Assembly (NCBI GenBank): GCA_963811365.1
Contig: CAWEQW010000008.1
Coordinates: 806,001 to 870,000 of the forward strand
Source: CAWEQW01 sp963811365
GTDB lineage: Bacteria; Actinomycetota; Actinomycetes; Propionibacteriales; Nocardioidaceae
Reading direction: 5' to 3'
Length of the DNA: 64,000 bases
Shown here: positions 40,440-49,361 of the stretch, in pieces
How the letters are laid out: each line of letters starts with the position of its first letter
How positions within the stretch are numbered: the stretch's first letter is position 1
The notes under the pieces: model-generated
What the model was told of the DNA's origin: nothing
Seen by the model: the letters and a program-made list of their open reading frames with translations, nothing else
The model's database searches: none
Translations under genes and position numbers: made by a program

Positions 40440-41906
40440 TCAGGAGGACCGGCCGAGCCCCGGCACCACGGCCGGCCGCCGGACCCGCACCTGCAGCGCG
40501 TCGAGCGGCAGGACCGCGGTGCCGGGTGCGCTGCTGACCGCGGCGCCGAAGACGGCTCCGTGCACCGGGCGGACGACCACGTAGGCCGACCGGCCCGGTG
40601 GCGTCCACGTCCGGGTGGTCCCCGGACGGAACGTCAGCGTCACGGACCGCAGCGACGTCCCCCCGTCGCGGTACGCCGTCACCCTGGCCTGTGCCGTGCC
40701 GGCGCCGGAGGTGAGCTGCAGATCGGTGCCCCGACCGCCGAGCAGCGGCACCGCCGCGGGCTCGGTGAGCGCGGACACCGGCGCGGCGTAGGCGACGTCA
40801 CGCGGCGAGCCGGACCGCAGCGTCGCGGTCACCGGGATCTGGGAGCGGACCCGGACCGCCACGGCGTCGCGCCCCACCACCTGGGTGAGGTCGGTGGTGC
40901 TCACCGAGCCCGGCGACACCTGCAGCGTCCCGACCGAGCTCGGCGCGAACCGGCCGTGCGGCCCGGCGACGTCGACGTGCACGACGGCCTGGAGCTCGGA
41001 GGTGTTGGCCACCACGAGGGTCTGCGACGAGGCGGCAGGGACGACGCCGGACAGCAGCACGCTGCGCCGCGGCTCGCTCTGCGCGGGCAGCCAGTCGTGA
41101 CCGGCCCCACCGCCCGGGACGTCTCCGGGACGCGCGGCCACGTAGTCGGCGACCGAGGCGACGACCCGGCCGCGGCTGGCGTGCACCGCCACCGCGATCT
41201 CGTCGGTCTGCGGCGCGACGTCGCGAAGGTCGAGCACCCGTCGCTCCCCCGGGCCGAGGGTGATCCCGAGGGTGCCGATCGTGGAGACCTCGCCCCGGGG
41301 GCCGAAGGCCCGCACGTCCACGACCGCCGGGCCCGGGTCGAGGTCGGTCAGCACCAGGCGGGAGGTGTGGTCCAGGGTGGCGCCCGCGCCGGTGAACCAC
41401 CAGGACGCGCGGGGCTCGACGCAGGGCGCGGCCGCCAGCCAGCGCGCGTCCCGGTCGGAGCGGGCGGCGAAGAGCCCGGCCGCGAGCTGCCCGGTCGCCC
41501 GGAGCACCGGTCCGGCCTCGCCGCTCGTGGGCACGTCCACCTGACCGCCGCGCGAGAGGTCCAGCGGCTCGGCCGTCCCCCCGTGGGTGCCGGTCACGAC
41601 CCGGCCCTGCGCGCCGAGCCGGGCCACCGGCGCCGAGCCGGCGACCACCCGGCTCCGGGAGCCGGCCGTGGTCCGTCCGGGACAGCCGAGCACCTGGTGG
41701 GTCAGCGGCGCGCCCGCAGCCGGGGTCCGCACCCGGACAGCCGGCGCGACGGTGTCCGCGGGACGCACGAGCGAGACTCCGACGCCTGCCAGCACCACCA
41801 CGGCCACGGCGAGCAGCCAATCGCGTCGGCGTGGCGGCTTCTGCGGCGCGGCCCGGGCGCGCCGGCCGGGACGAGGGGCGGGCGCTCCCGTCGGCGTGCT
41901 GCTCAT
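40440..41906 (-). CDS. DUF5719 family membrane-anchored protein
   Basis: 488-aa protein with a basic, Pro-rich cytoplasmic start, one membrane helix (LLAVAVVVLAGVGVSLV, about 30-47) and a long extracytoplasmic beta-rich part typical of DUF5719. ATG 41906 overlaps the stop codon of the upstream glycosyltransferase gene by 4 bp (ATGA). The pairing with a GT2/polytopic protein is conserved in actinobacteria. A role in the same envelope glycan step is inferred from coupling only. No enzymatic motif is seen. Confidence 0.82.
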   Translation of the reverse strand: MSSTPTGAPAPRPGRRARAAPQKPPRRRDWLLAVAVVVLAGVGVSLVRPADTVAPAVRVRTPAAGAPLTHQVLGCPGRTTAGSRSRVVAGSAPVARLGAQGRVVTGTHGGTAEPLDLSRGGQVDVPTSGEAGPVLRATGQLAAGLFAARSDRDARWLAAAPCVEPRASWWFTGAGATLDHTSRLVLTDLDPGPAVVDVRAFGPRGEVSTIGTLGITLGPGERRVLDLRDVAPQTDEIAVAVHASRGRVVASVADYVAARPGDVPGGGAGHDWLPAQSEPRRSVLLSGVVPAASSQTLVVANTSELQAVVHVDVAGPHGRFAPSSVGTLQVSPGSVSTTDLTQVVGRDAVAVRVRSQIPVTATLRSGSPRDVAYAAPVSALTEPAAVPLLGGRGTDLQLTSGAGTAQARVTAYRDGGTSLRSVTLTFRPGTTRTWTPPGRSAYVVVRPVHGAVFGAAVSSAPGTAVLPLDALQVRVRRPAVVPGLGRSS

Positions 41907-44752
41907 CGGCGCGCCGCCCGGGTGGGCGCGGCCAGCACCAGCGCGACCGCGGCGGTGAGCCCCTGAACCAGCAGCAGCCACGGCCGGAGACTGGGCTCCG
42001 GCTTCGGCAGCGCGGTCCCGCTCGGCCGCTGCTGCACCTGCCAGGCCCGCGCGCCGGGGGTCGTCGCGCTGCCGGAGCCGAGCCCGCTGACGCTGTCGAG
42101 GTTCCCCACCAGCCGGCTGTCCGCCGGGCGGGGCAGGTACACGAACGACACGCCGTGCGCGGCCAGTCGGTCGACGTCGCGCGGCTGCGGCGACGAGGCG
42201 AGGGCCGAGACCAGCCGGGTGAGCGACCGCTGGGCGTCCAGAGTCGGCAGCACGGAGTCCTGGCCCAGCCGGATGCCAGGCCCGCGCAGCAGGACATAGC
42301 CGAAACCGGGCCGCTGGTCACCGCGGATCTCGAGCGTTCCCGCCAGCCGGTCCTGGGCGGCGGCATCGGTCATGTACGCCGGGACGTCGGTCGGCGGCCG
42401 GTTGTCGAGCGGTCCGGACGTGCCGGCGACCCCCCACCAGCCCAGTCCGAGCAGCGGGGTGACCAGGCCGAGCACCACCGCCGCCACGCCGAGCGGCTGG
42501 CGCCACCCGAAGCTGCGGCCGGCCAGCTGGTCGCGGACCCCGGCGGCGGCCAGCGCGGCGGCGCAGATGCCCGCCGCCTGCACGACGAGCAGCGGGAGGC
42601 CGAGCCAGGCCGGCTGTCGCAGCGGGCTGCCGACGGGGGTGAAGGTCCCGGCAGCGGCCAGCGCAGCCACGCCGAGCGCCGCGACCAGCACGGTCCAGGC
42701 CCGCAACACCGCGGGCCGGGTGTCCGCACGCAGCAGCGCGACCAGCGCCACGACCGCGATCCCGACGCTCAGCCAGGCCGGCGCCCCCGCGCTGCCCGGC
42801 CGGCCGAGGACCACCTCCCAGGGGCCGACGGTGCTGGTCAGCAGAGGGGCCGGCAAGCCGGCCTCGAAGACCAGCGAGGCGAGCCCCTCACGCCCCCAGG
42901 TCAGCACCGACCAGGGCAGCAGCAGGACCGCGCTCACCACCAGGGGCAGCAGGACCGGCCCCCAGGCCGGCGGGGAGGCCCAGCGGGCCCGGTCGGCGAC
43001 CAGCCCGACCACGATCGCGACGACGGCCAGCACGGCGGCCAGCACCCAGGCGAGTGGCACGAAGGCGGTCAGCAGGGCCAGCCACAGCGCGCTGCGCCAG
43101 GCCGCACGCCGGCGCCGGTCCTGCGGCAGCCCGGGCGCCAGGAAGACCGCCGCGTGGGCCAGCCACGGGAGCACGAGCGCGGCCACGACCGTGCCGAGCC
43201 GGCCCTGCTGGACCGCTCCGCTCAGCACCGGGAGCAGCCCGTACGCCGCGGCGCCCCAGACGCCGGTGGTCGGCGAGGCGGTCACCAGGCGCAGGAACCG
43301 GTAGGCCCCCCACGCGGCCAGCGGGACCGCACCCAGGACGAGCAGGTCGACGAGCAGCCAGGCCTTCCCGAGCAGCACCGTGGAGACCAGGGCCATCGGG
43401 AGGACGTACGGCGCCGTGGAGGCGCCGGAGCCGACGCCGACGTCGTGCCAGGAGCGCAGGTAGAGCTGCCACCACTCACGAGCGCCGTCCGGCGCGGGAA
43501 GCAGGGCACCGCCGGACAGCGACCCGGCGCCGACCACGCCGCGGGCCGCCCACGCAGACAGCAGCACGAGGACCAGGAACAGCCACGCGGCCGGGCTGCC
43601 GGCCAGCCGGGCGACCAGCCCGGTGTCCTGCGGCAGGTTCTCGGCCTCGTCGGGCACCGGGCCGGTCTCGGTGGCCATGCCACTGGCGCGCCGACGCCCG
43701 CCGGCCTCCCCGGCGGTGGCCGCGACCGCGAGCGCCACGTCGCCCACGAGGTCCAGGCCGTGCCGGTAGGGCATCCAGACCGGCGCGAGCAGCGGGCGGA
43801 CCTCACGGCTGCCGCGGCGCGCGGTGCGGCGCCGCCGGGCCCGGGCGGAGACCATCCGGCCGGGTCGGAGGTAGACCGCCCCGAGCGCGGCCAGCTCGTC
43901 CAGCGCATCGTGCGGTGCGCGCAGGAGGAGCAGTCCGAGGGCCCGCAGCAGGCTGCCCAGCAGCAGCCGGACGAGCTGGACCGGAAGCACGAGGGGCGAG
44001 CAGTTCGCCAGCAGCGTGTAGAGCGCCGCGCGGCGCTCGGCGCGGCGGGTCCGGCGCCCGGTGAGCTCGGTGGTGCGCACGCCGCGGTGCGCCGCCTCCA
44101 CGTGGAACACCACCGCGTCGGGCACGACCATCGTGCGGTAGCCGGCTCGAGCCGCACGCCAGCCGAGGTCGAGGTCGGCGCCGAGGACCGGGAGCCCGGG
44201 GTCCAGGCCGAGCTCGTCGAGCACGAAGCGACGGACGAGCATCCCGGCGGTGTTCACCGCGAGCACGTCGCGGACCTGGTCGTGCTGCCCCTGGTCATAC
44301 TCGCCGCGCTCCAGTCCGGTCTCCCGGCGGCCGGTGCCGCCGATCGTGACGCCGACCTCGAGCAACCGCCGCAGCGACGGCCACTCGCGCAGCTTGCAGC
44401 CCAGGACGTCGGCGGAGGGCTGGTCGGCGGCCGCGGCGAGCAGCCGCTCGAGGGCGTCGGGTGCGGGGTTGCTGTCGTCGTGGAGCAGCCAGACCCACTC
44501 GTCGCCGGGCCCGGCCGCCTCGGCCAGTCCGGCCCGCACCGCCTCGCCGTACGACGTACGTGCCGGGAGGCCGAGCACCGCGTCGCCACCGAGGGCCGCG
44601 CGGAGCAGCGCGGGCCCGTCGTCCCGGCTCCCGGTGTCGACCGCCAGGACGCGCTCAGGGGCCCTGGTCTGGGCCTGCAGCCCCTCGAGCACCGCCGGCA
44701 GCCATCGAGCGCCGTCGTGGCTGACCAGCAGCGCCGTCACGGTTGTCGTCAC
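41903..44752 (-). CDS. GT2 glycosyltransferase fused to a polytopic membrane domain
   Basis: 949-aa protein. The first 300 residues are a GT-A family 2 transferase: VTALLVSHDGARWL opening, VWLLHDDSNP (DxD-like site) and GADLDLGWRAARAGY acceptor-site motif. A helix pair and linker follow, then from about residue 395 at least ten membrane helices and an extracellular C-terminal region ending in one more helix. It should transfer a sugar to a lipid carrier or growing glycan at the membrane. The start GTG follows TAGTGT by 8 nt, a leaderless pattern. It is co-translated with DUF5719 and lies 100 bp downstream of whiB2. Confidence 0.85.
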   Translation of the reverse strand: MTTTVTALLVSHDGARWLPAVLEGLQAQTRAPERVLAVDTGSRDDGPALLRAALGGDAVLGLPARTSYGEAVRAGLAEAAGPGDEWVWLLHDDSNPAPDALERLLAAAADQPSADVLGCKLREWPSLRRLLEVGVTIGGTGRRETGLERGEYDQGQHDQVRDVLAVNTAGMLVRRFVLDELGLDPGLPVLGADLDLGWRAARAGYRTMVVPDAVVFHVEAAHRGVRTTELTGRRTRRAERRAALYTLLANCSPLVLPVQLVRLLLGSLLRALGLLLLRAPHDALDELAALGAVYLRPGRMVSARARRRRTARRGSREVRPLLAPVWMPYRHGLDLVGDVALAVAATAGEAGGRRRASGMATETGPVPDEAENLPQDTGLVARLAGSPAAWLFLVLVLLSAWAARGVVGAGSLSGGALLPAPDGAREWWQLYLRSWHDVGVGSGASTAPYVLPMALVSTVLLGKAWLLVDLLVLGAVPLAAWGAYRFLRLVTASPTTGVWGAAAYGLLPVLSGAVQQGRLGTVVAALVLPWLAHAAVFLAPGLPQDRRRRAAWRSALWLALLTAFVPLAWVLAAVLAVVAIVVGLVADRARWASPPAWGPVLLPLVVSAVLLLPWSVLTWGREGLASLVFEAGLPAPLLTSTVGPWEVVLGRPGSAGAPAWLSVGIAVVALVALLRADTRPAVLRAWTVLVAALGVAALAAAGTFTPVGSPLRQPAWLGLPLLVVQAAGICAAALAAAGVRDQLAGRSFGWRQPLGVAAVVLGLVTPLLGLGWWGVAGTSGPLDNRPPTDVPAYMTDAAAQDRLAGTLEIRGDQRPGFGYVLLRGPGIRLGQDSVLPTLDAQRSLTRLVSALASSPQPRDVDRLAAHGVSFVYLPRPADSRLVGNLDSVSGLGSGSATTPGARAWQVQQRPSGTALPKPEPSLRPWLLLVQGLTAAVALVLAAPTRAARR

Positions 44753-44766
44753 GGCGCCTCACACTA
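44753..44766 (-). promoter_or_regulatory. Leaderless-type -10 box for the GT2/membrane gene
   Basis: On the minus strand TAGTGT (44761-44766) ends 8 nt before the GTG at 44752. The gap holds only GAGGCGCC, which is a poor ribosome site. Confidence 0.35.
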
Positions 44767-44852
44767 GCCACCGGCCTCGGACCCCTGAAACCGACGGCGG
44801 TCGCGGGCGACGTAAGCACCGCCACACCGCGACCTGCCGGTCCGTGCCGCCC

Positions 44853-45113
44853 TCAGACGGCCCGCTTCTTGAGCTTGCGCCGCTCCCGCTCGGAGAGCCC
44901 GCCCCAGATGCCGAACCGCTCGTCGTTGGACAGCGCGTACTCGAGGCACTCGTCGCGGACGTCGCAGGTGAGGCAGACGCGCTTCGCCTCGCGGGTGGAA
45001 CCACCCTTCTCCGGGAAGAACGCTTCGGGATCGGTCTGCGCACACAGGGCGCGCTCCTGCCAACCAAGCTCCTCGGCGTCTCCGTCGAGCACGTACAACT
45101 CTCGCACGGTCAT
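44853..45113 (-). CDS. whiB2: WhiB-family transcription factor (WhiB2/WhmD type)
   Basis: 86-aa iron-sulphur regulator. Four cluster Cys are at 24, 47, 50 and 56 (CxxC in CLTC), followed by the GIWGG turn (68-72) and the basic tail RERRKLKKRAV that contacts DNA. ATG 45113 with AAAGGG upstream. WhiB2/WhmD governs septation and sporulation-type division in actinobacteria; identity is supported by its place beside fbiA, as in M. tuberculosis Rv3260c. It has a good SigA-like promoter and a 5' leader of about 125 nt. Confidence 0.93.
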   Translation of the reverse strand: MTVRELYVLDGDAEELGWQERALCAQTDPEAFFPEKGGSTREAKRVCLTCDVRDECLEYALSNDERFGIWGGLSERERRKLKKRAV

Positions 45114-45126
45114 CGCCCTTTCGACC

Positions 45127-45148
45127 CGGGAGACCCCTGAAGGGTCCC
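45127..45148 (-). other. Hairpin in the whiB2 5' leader
   Basis: On the minus strand GGGACCC, TTCA and GGGGTCTCCC fold into a stem with a four-base loop and one bulge, ending about 14 nt before the whiB2 ATG and close to its ribosome site. It could influence translation start. Confidence 0.35.
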
Positions 45149-45244
45149 CAACGTCAGCATCTCCGACCCACACCGGCGATGCCGTTGTCCACACGCTAAG
45201 TGGTCCGCGTCCGGGTTGTCTCCAAAACGAAGAACACTGTTGGA

Positions 45245-45274
45245 ATTACACGTCTGTCGTACCCGGGAAGTCAA
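45245..45274 (-). promoter_or_regulatory. SigA-type promoter of whiB2
   Basis: On the minus strand TTGACT (45269-45274) and TGTAAT (45245-45250) are separated by 18 bp. This is one of the best matches to the housekeeping consensus in the window. Transcription would begin near 45238, giving a leader of about 125 nt before the ATG at 45113. The region is clearly AT-richer than its surroundings. Confidence 0.6.
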
Positions 45275-45311
45275 GCCCGGATCTGCTATAGGGGACCGAC
45301 ACGCCCATGAG

Positions 45312-45348
45312 TTGACCGGCGCAGGGGACACGGGCTAAGAGTCGCCTC
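45312..45348 (+). promoter_or_regulatory. Putative leaderless promoter of fbiA
   Basis: TTGACC at 45312-45317 (-35) and TAAGAG at 45336-45341 (-10, imperfect) are 18 bp apart, and the -10 ends 7 nt before ATG 45349. No Shine-Dalgarno sequence is present upstream of the ATG. It is divergent from the whiB2 promoter about 40 bp away. Confidence 0.4.
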
Positions 45349-46437
45349 ATGGCCACCCCGCTGCCGCCGTCCCCGCCGCCGTCCGTCCCGCCACCGTCCG
45401 TCCCGCCCCCGTCCGTCCCGGCACCGTCCCGTCGGCCGTGGCGCCGGGTCACCGTCCTGTCGGGAGGCGTCGGGGGTGCCCGCTTCCTGCAGGGCCTGCT
45501 GCACCACCTGCGCGGGTCGGGCAGCGACGCCGAGGTCACCGTGGTCGCGAACACGGCCGACGACATCTGGCTGCACGGCCTGAAGGTCTGTCCCGACCTC
45601 GACACCGTCATGTACACCCTCGGCGGCGGCATCGACGCCGAGCGCGGCTGGGGACGCACCGGCGAGACGTGGCACGCGAAGGAGGAGCTGGCCGCGTACG
45701 GCGTCGAGCCCGGCTGGTTCGGCCTCGGCGACCGGGACCTCGCCACACACCTGGTCCGCACGCAGATGCTGGACGCCGGCTACCCGCTCTCCGCGGTGAC
45801 CGCGGCGCTGTGCGAGCGGTGGCAGCCGGGGGTGCGCCTGCTGCCGATGACCGACGACCGGGTGGAGACGCACATCGTCATCGACGACGCCGCCGAGCCG
45901 TCCGGGCAGCGCGCGGTGCACTTCCAGGAGTACTGGGTCCGGCTGCACGCCGAGGTTCCCGCCCGCGCCGTCGTCCCGGTAGGGCTCGACAGGGCCGCAC
46001 CAGGCCCCGGCGTGGTCGAGGCGCTGACCGAGACCGACCTGGTGCTGCTGCCGCCGTCGAACCCGGTCGTGTCGGTGGGCACCATCCTGGGAGTGCCGGG
46101 GGTCACCGAGGCGCTGCGCGGCTCACCGGCCCCGGTGGTCGGTGTCTCGCCCATCGTGGCCGGCAGCCACGTGCGGGGCATGGCGGCCCAGCTGCTGACG
46201 GCCCTGGGGATCGAGGTCAGCGCCGCCGCGGTCGCCGAGCACTACGGCGCCCGCTCCCGGCGGCCGGACCCCGGGGTGCTGGACGGCTGGCTGATGGACA
46301 CCGCCGACGCCGGCGACGTCTCCCGGGTCGAGGCGAGCGGCGTCGCGGCCCGAGCCGTCCCGCTCATGATGACCGACCGGGACGCCACCGCGGCGATCGT
46401 CGAGGCGGCGCTCGCGCTGGCCGGCGACCCGCGGTGA
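45349..46437 (+). CDS. cofD: 2-phospho-L-lactate (phosphoenolpyruvate) transferase FbiA/CofD
   Basis: Transfers the phosphoenolpyruvyl or phospholactyl group to Fo, making (dehydro) F420-0. 362 aa with the nucleotide-binding opening VLSGGVGGARFLQGL, ANTADD, DLDTVMYTLGG and the DxxT/S-rich LPPSNPVVSVGTIL segment. A Pro-rich N-terminus (PPSVP three times) precedes the domain and is unusual. fbiB follows with a GTGA overlap, so synthesis of the F420 core is one transcript. It is divergent from whiB2, as in mycobacteria. Confidence 0.95.
   Translation: MATPLPPSPPPSVPPPSVPPPSVPAPSRRPWRRVTVLSGGVGGARFLQGLLHHLRGSGSDAEVTVVANTADDIWLHGLKVCPDLDTVMYTLGGGIDAERGWGRTGETWHAKEELAAYGVEPGWFGLGDRDLATHLVRTQMLDAGYPLSAVTAALCERWQPGVRLLPMTDDRVETHIVIDDAAEPSGQRAVHFQEYWVRLHAEVPARAVVPVGLDRAAPGPGVVEALTETDLVLLPPSNPVVSVGTILGVPGVTEALRGSPAPVVGVSPIVAGSHVRGMAAQLLTALGIEVSAAAVAEHYGARSRRPDPGVLDGWLMDTADAGDVSRVEASGVAARAVPLMMTDRDATAAIVEAALALAGDPR
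45376..45420. repeat. 15-bp tandem repeat encoding PPSVP units in fbiA
   Basis: Three in-frame 15-bp units (45376-45390, 45391-45405, 45406-45420) encode PPSVP-type pentapeptides in the disordered N-terminus of FbiA. Confidence 0.8.
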
Positions 46438-47456
46438 CCGGCGCGGGGTGGGCGGACGGCGCCGAGGGGCCGGTGACCCTGCTGCCGGTGACCGGCGTCG
46501 GCGAGGTGGCCGCCGGCGCCGACCTCACCGGGCTCCTGCTGCGGGCGCTCGACGGCAGTGGTCCCCGTGACGGCGACGTCCTCGTCGTCACGAGCAAGGT
46601 GGTCAGCAAGGCGGAGGGCCGGGTGCTCGGCGGTGACCGTGCTGGCGCCCTGGCCGGCGAGACCGACCGGGTGGTCGCCCGCCGGGCGGCCACCGCGATC
46701 GTGCGCACCCGGCACGGCTTCGTGATGGCCAACGGCGGCGTCGACGCCTCGAACACCGAGGCCGGCACCGTCGTGCTCCTGCCGCGGGACCCGGACGGGT
46801 CGGCTCGCCGGCTGCGCGAGGAGGTCGCCGCGCGCAGCGGCGCCAACGTCGCCGTCGTGGTCACCGACACCGCGGGGCGCGCCTGGCGGCACGGCCAGAC
46901 GGACCTGGCCGTGGGTGCGGCGGGGCTGCTGCCGCTGCGGGGGTACGCCGGCCGGGAGGACCGGCAGGGCAACCCGCTGGCCGTCACCGCCCCCGCCGTC
47001 GCCGACGAGCTCGCCTCGGCCGCCGACCTGGTGAAGGGCAAGGTGTCCGGGGTGCCGGCGGCCGTGGTCCGCGGCCTGGCACCCCTGGTCCTGCCGCCGG
47101 GTCGGCACGGCGCCGGTGCCGCCGCCCTCGTGCGCGAGGAGGAGACCGACATGTTCGGGCTCGGGGCCCGGGAGGCGGTGCTCGAGGCGCTGCTCGCCGC
47201 CGACACCACCGCCGCGCTGCGCGGCTTCGGTGCCGCGGCATCGTCCGCGGAGCTCGTCGAGGGGCTCGCCGCGCTCGGCCTGGCTGCCGATGCGGAGGGG
47301 GACGGCGTCGTGGTGCGGCTGCCCCGCCTGCCGGAGCGCGACCGGGGCCGCCTCGACGCACGCCTGCACGCGCTGGCCGCGGCGTTCGGCTGGCGGGAGG
47401 ACTCCCCCGGCGAGGCGGACGCGGCTTCTCGGCGGTTTCTCAGACGGACTCCGTAG
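46434..47456 (+). CDS. cofE: Coenzyme F420:L-glutamate ligase FbiB/CofE without a nitroreductase domain
   Basis: GTP-dependent ligase adding gamma-linked glutamates to F420-0. 340 aa from GTG overlapping the fbiA stop codon. The CofE domain spans about 1-245 with LVVTSKVVSKAEGR, TRHGFVMANGGVDASNT and VVVTDTAGRAWRHGQTD. Mycobacterial FbiB is about 448 aa because a C-terminal FMN-binding nitroreductase-like domain reduces dehydro-F420. Here the remaining 95 residues (EAVLEALLAADTTAALRGFG) lack any nitroreductase motif. A separate reductase, or an already reduced precursor, would then be needed. Confidence 0.9.
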   Translation: MTGAGWADGAEGPVTLLPVTGVGEVAAGADLTGLLLRALDGSGPRDGDVLVVTSKVVSKAEGRVLGGDRAGALAGETDRVVARRAATAIVRTRHGFVMANGGVDASNTEAGTVVLLPRDPDGSARRLREEVAARSGANVAVVVTDTAGRAWRHGQTDLAVGAAGLLPLRGYAGREDRQGNPLAVTAPAVADELASAADLVKGKVSGVPAAVVRGLAPLVLPPGRHGAGAAALVREEETDMFGLGAREAVLEALLAADTTAALRGFGAAASSAELVEGLAALGLAADAEGDGVVVRLPRLPERDRGRLDARLHALAAAFGWREDSPGEADAASRRFLRRTP

Positions 47457-47499
47457 ACTTCGCGCGACCATGCCGCCGGTGGGACCAGGGAGAGACGAC

Positions 47500-48237
47500 G
47501 TGGCCAAGCGCACGAAGGCTGACCAGGACCGGCGCGCGGTCGTCGAACAGCTGCGCCAGGACCAGAAGCGAGCCGAGAGGCGCCGGACCCTCGTGGTGGT
47601 CGGAGCCTGCCTCGTCGTGGGGCTGGTGATCGTCGGGCTCGCGCTGGTCCCGATGCTGAAGCAGCACCAGGCGGCCTCCGGCGAGCTGGGCTCGCTCGGC
47701 GTCCCCACCTCCGCCGCCGGGTGCCAGGCGGTCACGTCCGAGGACGCCAGCGGCAACGCCGACCACAAGCCGGTCGGGACCACGATCGGGTACGCCGACG
47801 CGCCTCCGGCGTTCGGCCCGCACTACCCGGTGACCGCGCCGTTCGCCCGGAAGTTCTACACCGACGGCGACCGGCCGCAGCTCGGAGTACCTCGTGCACA
47901 ACCTCGAGCACGGCTACACGCTGCTCTGGTACGACGACACGGTCGCCAAGGACGCCACACAGCTGGCCGTGGTCAAGGGCATCGCCGGGAAGTTCGAGAG
48001 CAGCACCGAGAACGGCCGGGACAAGTTCATCGCGGTGCCGTGGACCGGCAAGGACGGGAAGGGCTTCCCGCAGGGCACGCACGTCGCGCTGACGCACTGG
48101 TCGATGGGCGGCACGCACGGTCATCGCGACCAGCAGGCGGCGTCTGGCAGTACTGCGCGAAGCCGAGCGGCGCGGTGGTGCAGAGCTTCATGCGGAGCTA
48201 CCCCTACACCGACTCCCCGGAGCCGCTCGCCATGTGA
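47500..48237 (+). pseudogene. DUF3105 membrane-anchored protein with two frameshifts
   Basis: Protein with a charged N-terminal coiled segment (about 1-35), one membrane helix (VVVGACLVVGLVIVGLALV) and an extracytoplasmic DUF3105 domain. GTG 47500 follows GGGAGAGAC. The frame slips at 47883-47885, where LVHNLEHGYTLLWYDD continues one frame over. It slips back between about 48115 and 48145, before GVWQYCAKPSG and the end SPEPLAM. One extra and one missing base restore a full-length protein of about 245 aa. DUF3105 function is unknown. It lies 43 bp after fbiB and overlaps the end of the convergent nucleotidyltransferase gene. Confidence 0.75.
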
Positions 48238-49328
48238 CCGCGGCTCGGCGGCGACCGTGGCCTCCTCGAGCCGCCGGCCCGCCGGCACCCGCGCCTCGTC
48301 GGCGACCGCCACCCCGGTCAGCGACGCCCGCTCGCCGACGACCGCACGCACCCCCACGGCGCTGCCCGTGACGACCGCACCGGCCTCGACGACCGCGCCC
48401 GGCATCAGCACGCTGCCGGACACGGTCGCGCCCGGCCCGACCCGCACGCCCGCCGAGACCGCGGAGCCGCCGCCCACGCGGGCGGTCGGGTCGACCTCGG
48501 CGGTCTCGTCCACCCAGCACTCGGCCGGCTGCGGTCCCGCGGGGCTGGGCGCCACGCCGCGCACCAGGTCGCGGGAGGCCGCCACCAGAGCGGCCGGGGT
48601 GCCGACGTCGCGCCAGTAGGCGTTCTCGACGTACCCGACGACCAGGGCGCCACGGTCCACGAGCCCGGGAAGGTCTCCCGCTCCACCGAGACCACGCGGC
48701 CTGCCGGGATGTCGTCGATGACCCGGCGGCGGAACACGTAGCAGCCGGCGTTGACCTGGTCGGTGACCGGCGCCGGCGACTTCTCGACGAACTCCCGGTC
48801 ACCCGCCCGTCCGCGTCGGTCGGCACGCAGCCGAACGCCCGCGCGTCCGGCACCCGTACGAGGTGCAGGGACACCTCGACCTGGTGGCCGTCCCGCGGCT
48901 CCTCGAAGTCCGCAAGCTGGGCGGTCAGGTCGTGGCCGGAGAGCACGTCTCCGTTGAGGATGACCACCGCGGCGTCCGGGTCCGAGCCGAGCGCGGAGGT
49001 CACGTTGCGGATCGCGCCACCGGTGCCGAGCGGCTCCTCCTCCTGCACGTAGTCGAGCCGGATGCCCCACCGCGAGCCGTCGCCGAGCACGGGCGCGAAG
49101 AGCTCCGCCCGGTAGGACGTGGCCAGGACGACGTGCGCGACACCTGCCCGCGCGAGCCGGCTGATCTGGTGCTCGAGGAACGGGACCCCGCCGACCTCGA
49201 GGAGGTGCTTCGGGCGGCGCGCGGTCAGCGGCATCAGCCGGCTGCCGAACCCGCCGGCGACGATCACCGCCTGCGTCGGTGGGACGGTCGTGGTGCTGGC
49301 CGGCCGGCTTCTCGGGTCCCCGCGTCAT
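48121..49328 (-). pseudogene. Sugar-phosphate nucleotidyltransferase (ManC/RmlA-like) with frameshifts
   Basis: GDP-mannose or dTDP-glucose type pyrophosphorylase plus left-handed beta-helix, similar to M. tuberculosis Rv3264c. The core reads VIVAGGFGSRL and RPKHLLEVGG in one frame to about 48797. EFVEKSPAPVTDQVNAGCYVF reads in the next frame to about 48665, and GYVENAYWRDVGTP with hexapeptide repeats in the third. Both slips fit one missing base in C/G runs. A further slip near 49290-49315 would join ATG 49328 to the core; otherwise the start is GTG 49267. Genuine decay seems unlikely because every catalytic segment is preserved. It would feed mannose or rhamnose to envelope glycans. Confidence 0.8.
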
Positions 49329-49348
49329 GGTGGGGATCCTGCCACCCC

Positions 49349-49361
49349 TACAGTGCCAGGC
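49349..49361 (+). promoter_or_regulatory. Leaderless-type -10 box for the TIGR03089 gene
   Basis: TACAGT (49349-49354) ends 7 nt before the GTG at 49362. No ribosome site lies between. The divergent nucleotidyltransferase start is within 34 bp. Confidence 0.4.

Noticed and set aside
47894..48619. Independent gene starting at MHNLEHGY inside the DUF3105 gene
   Set aside because: It is the continuation of the DUF3105 domain after a frameshift. Its own C-terminal half runs antisense to the nucleotidyltransferase gene.
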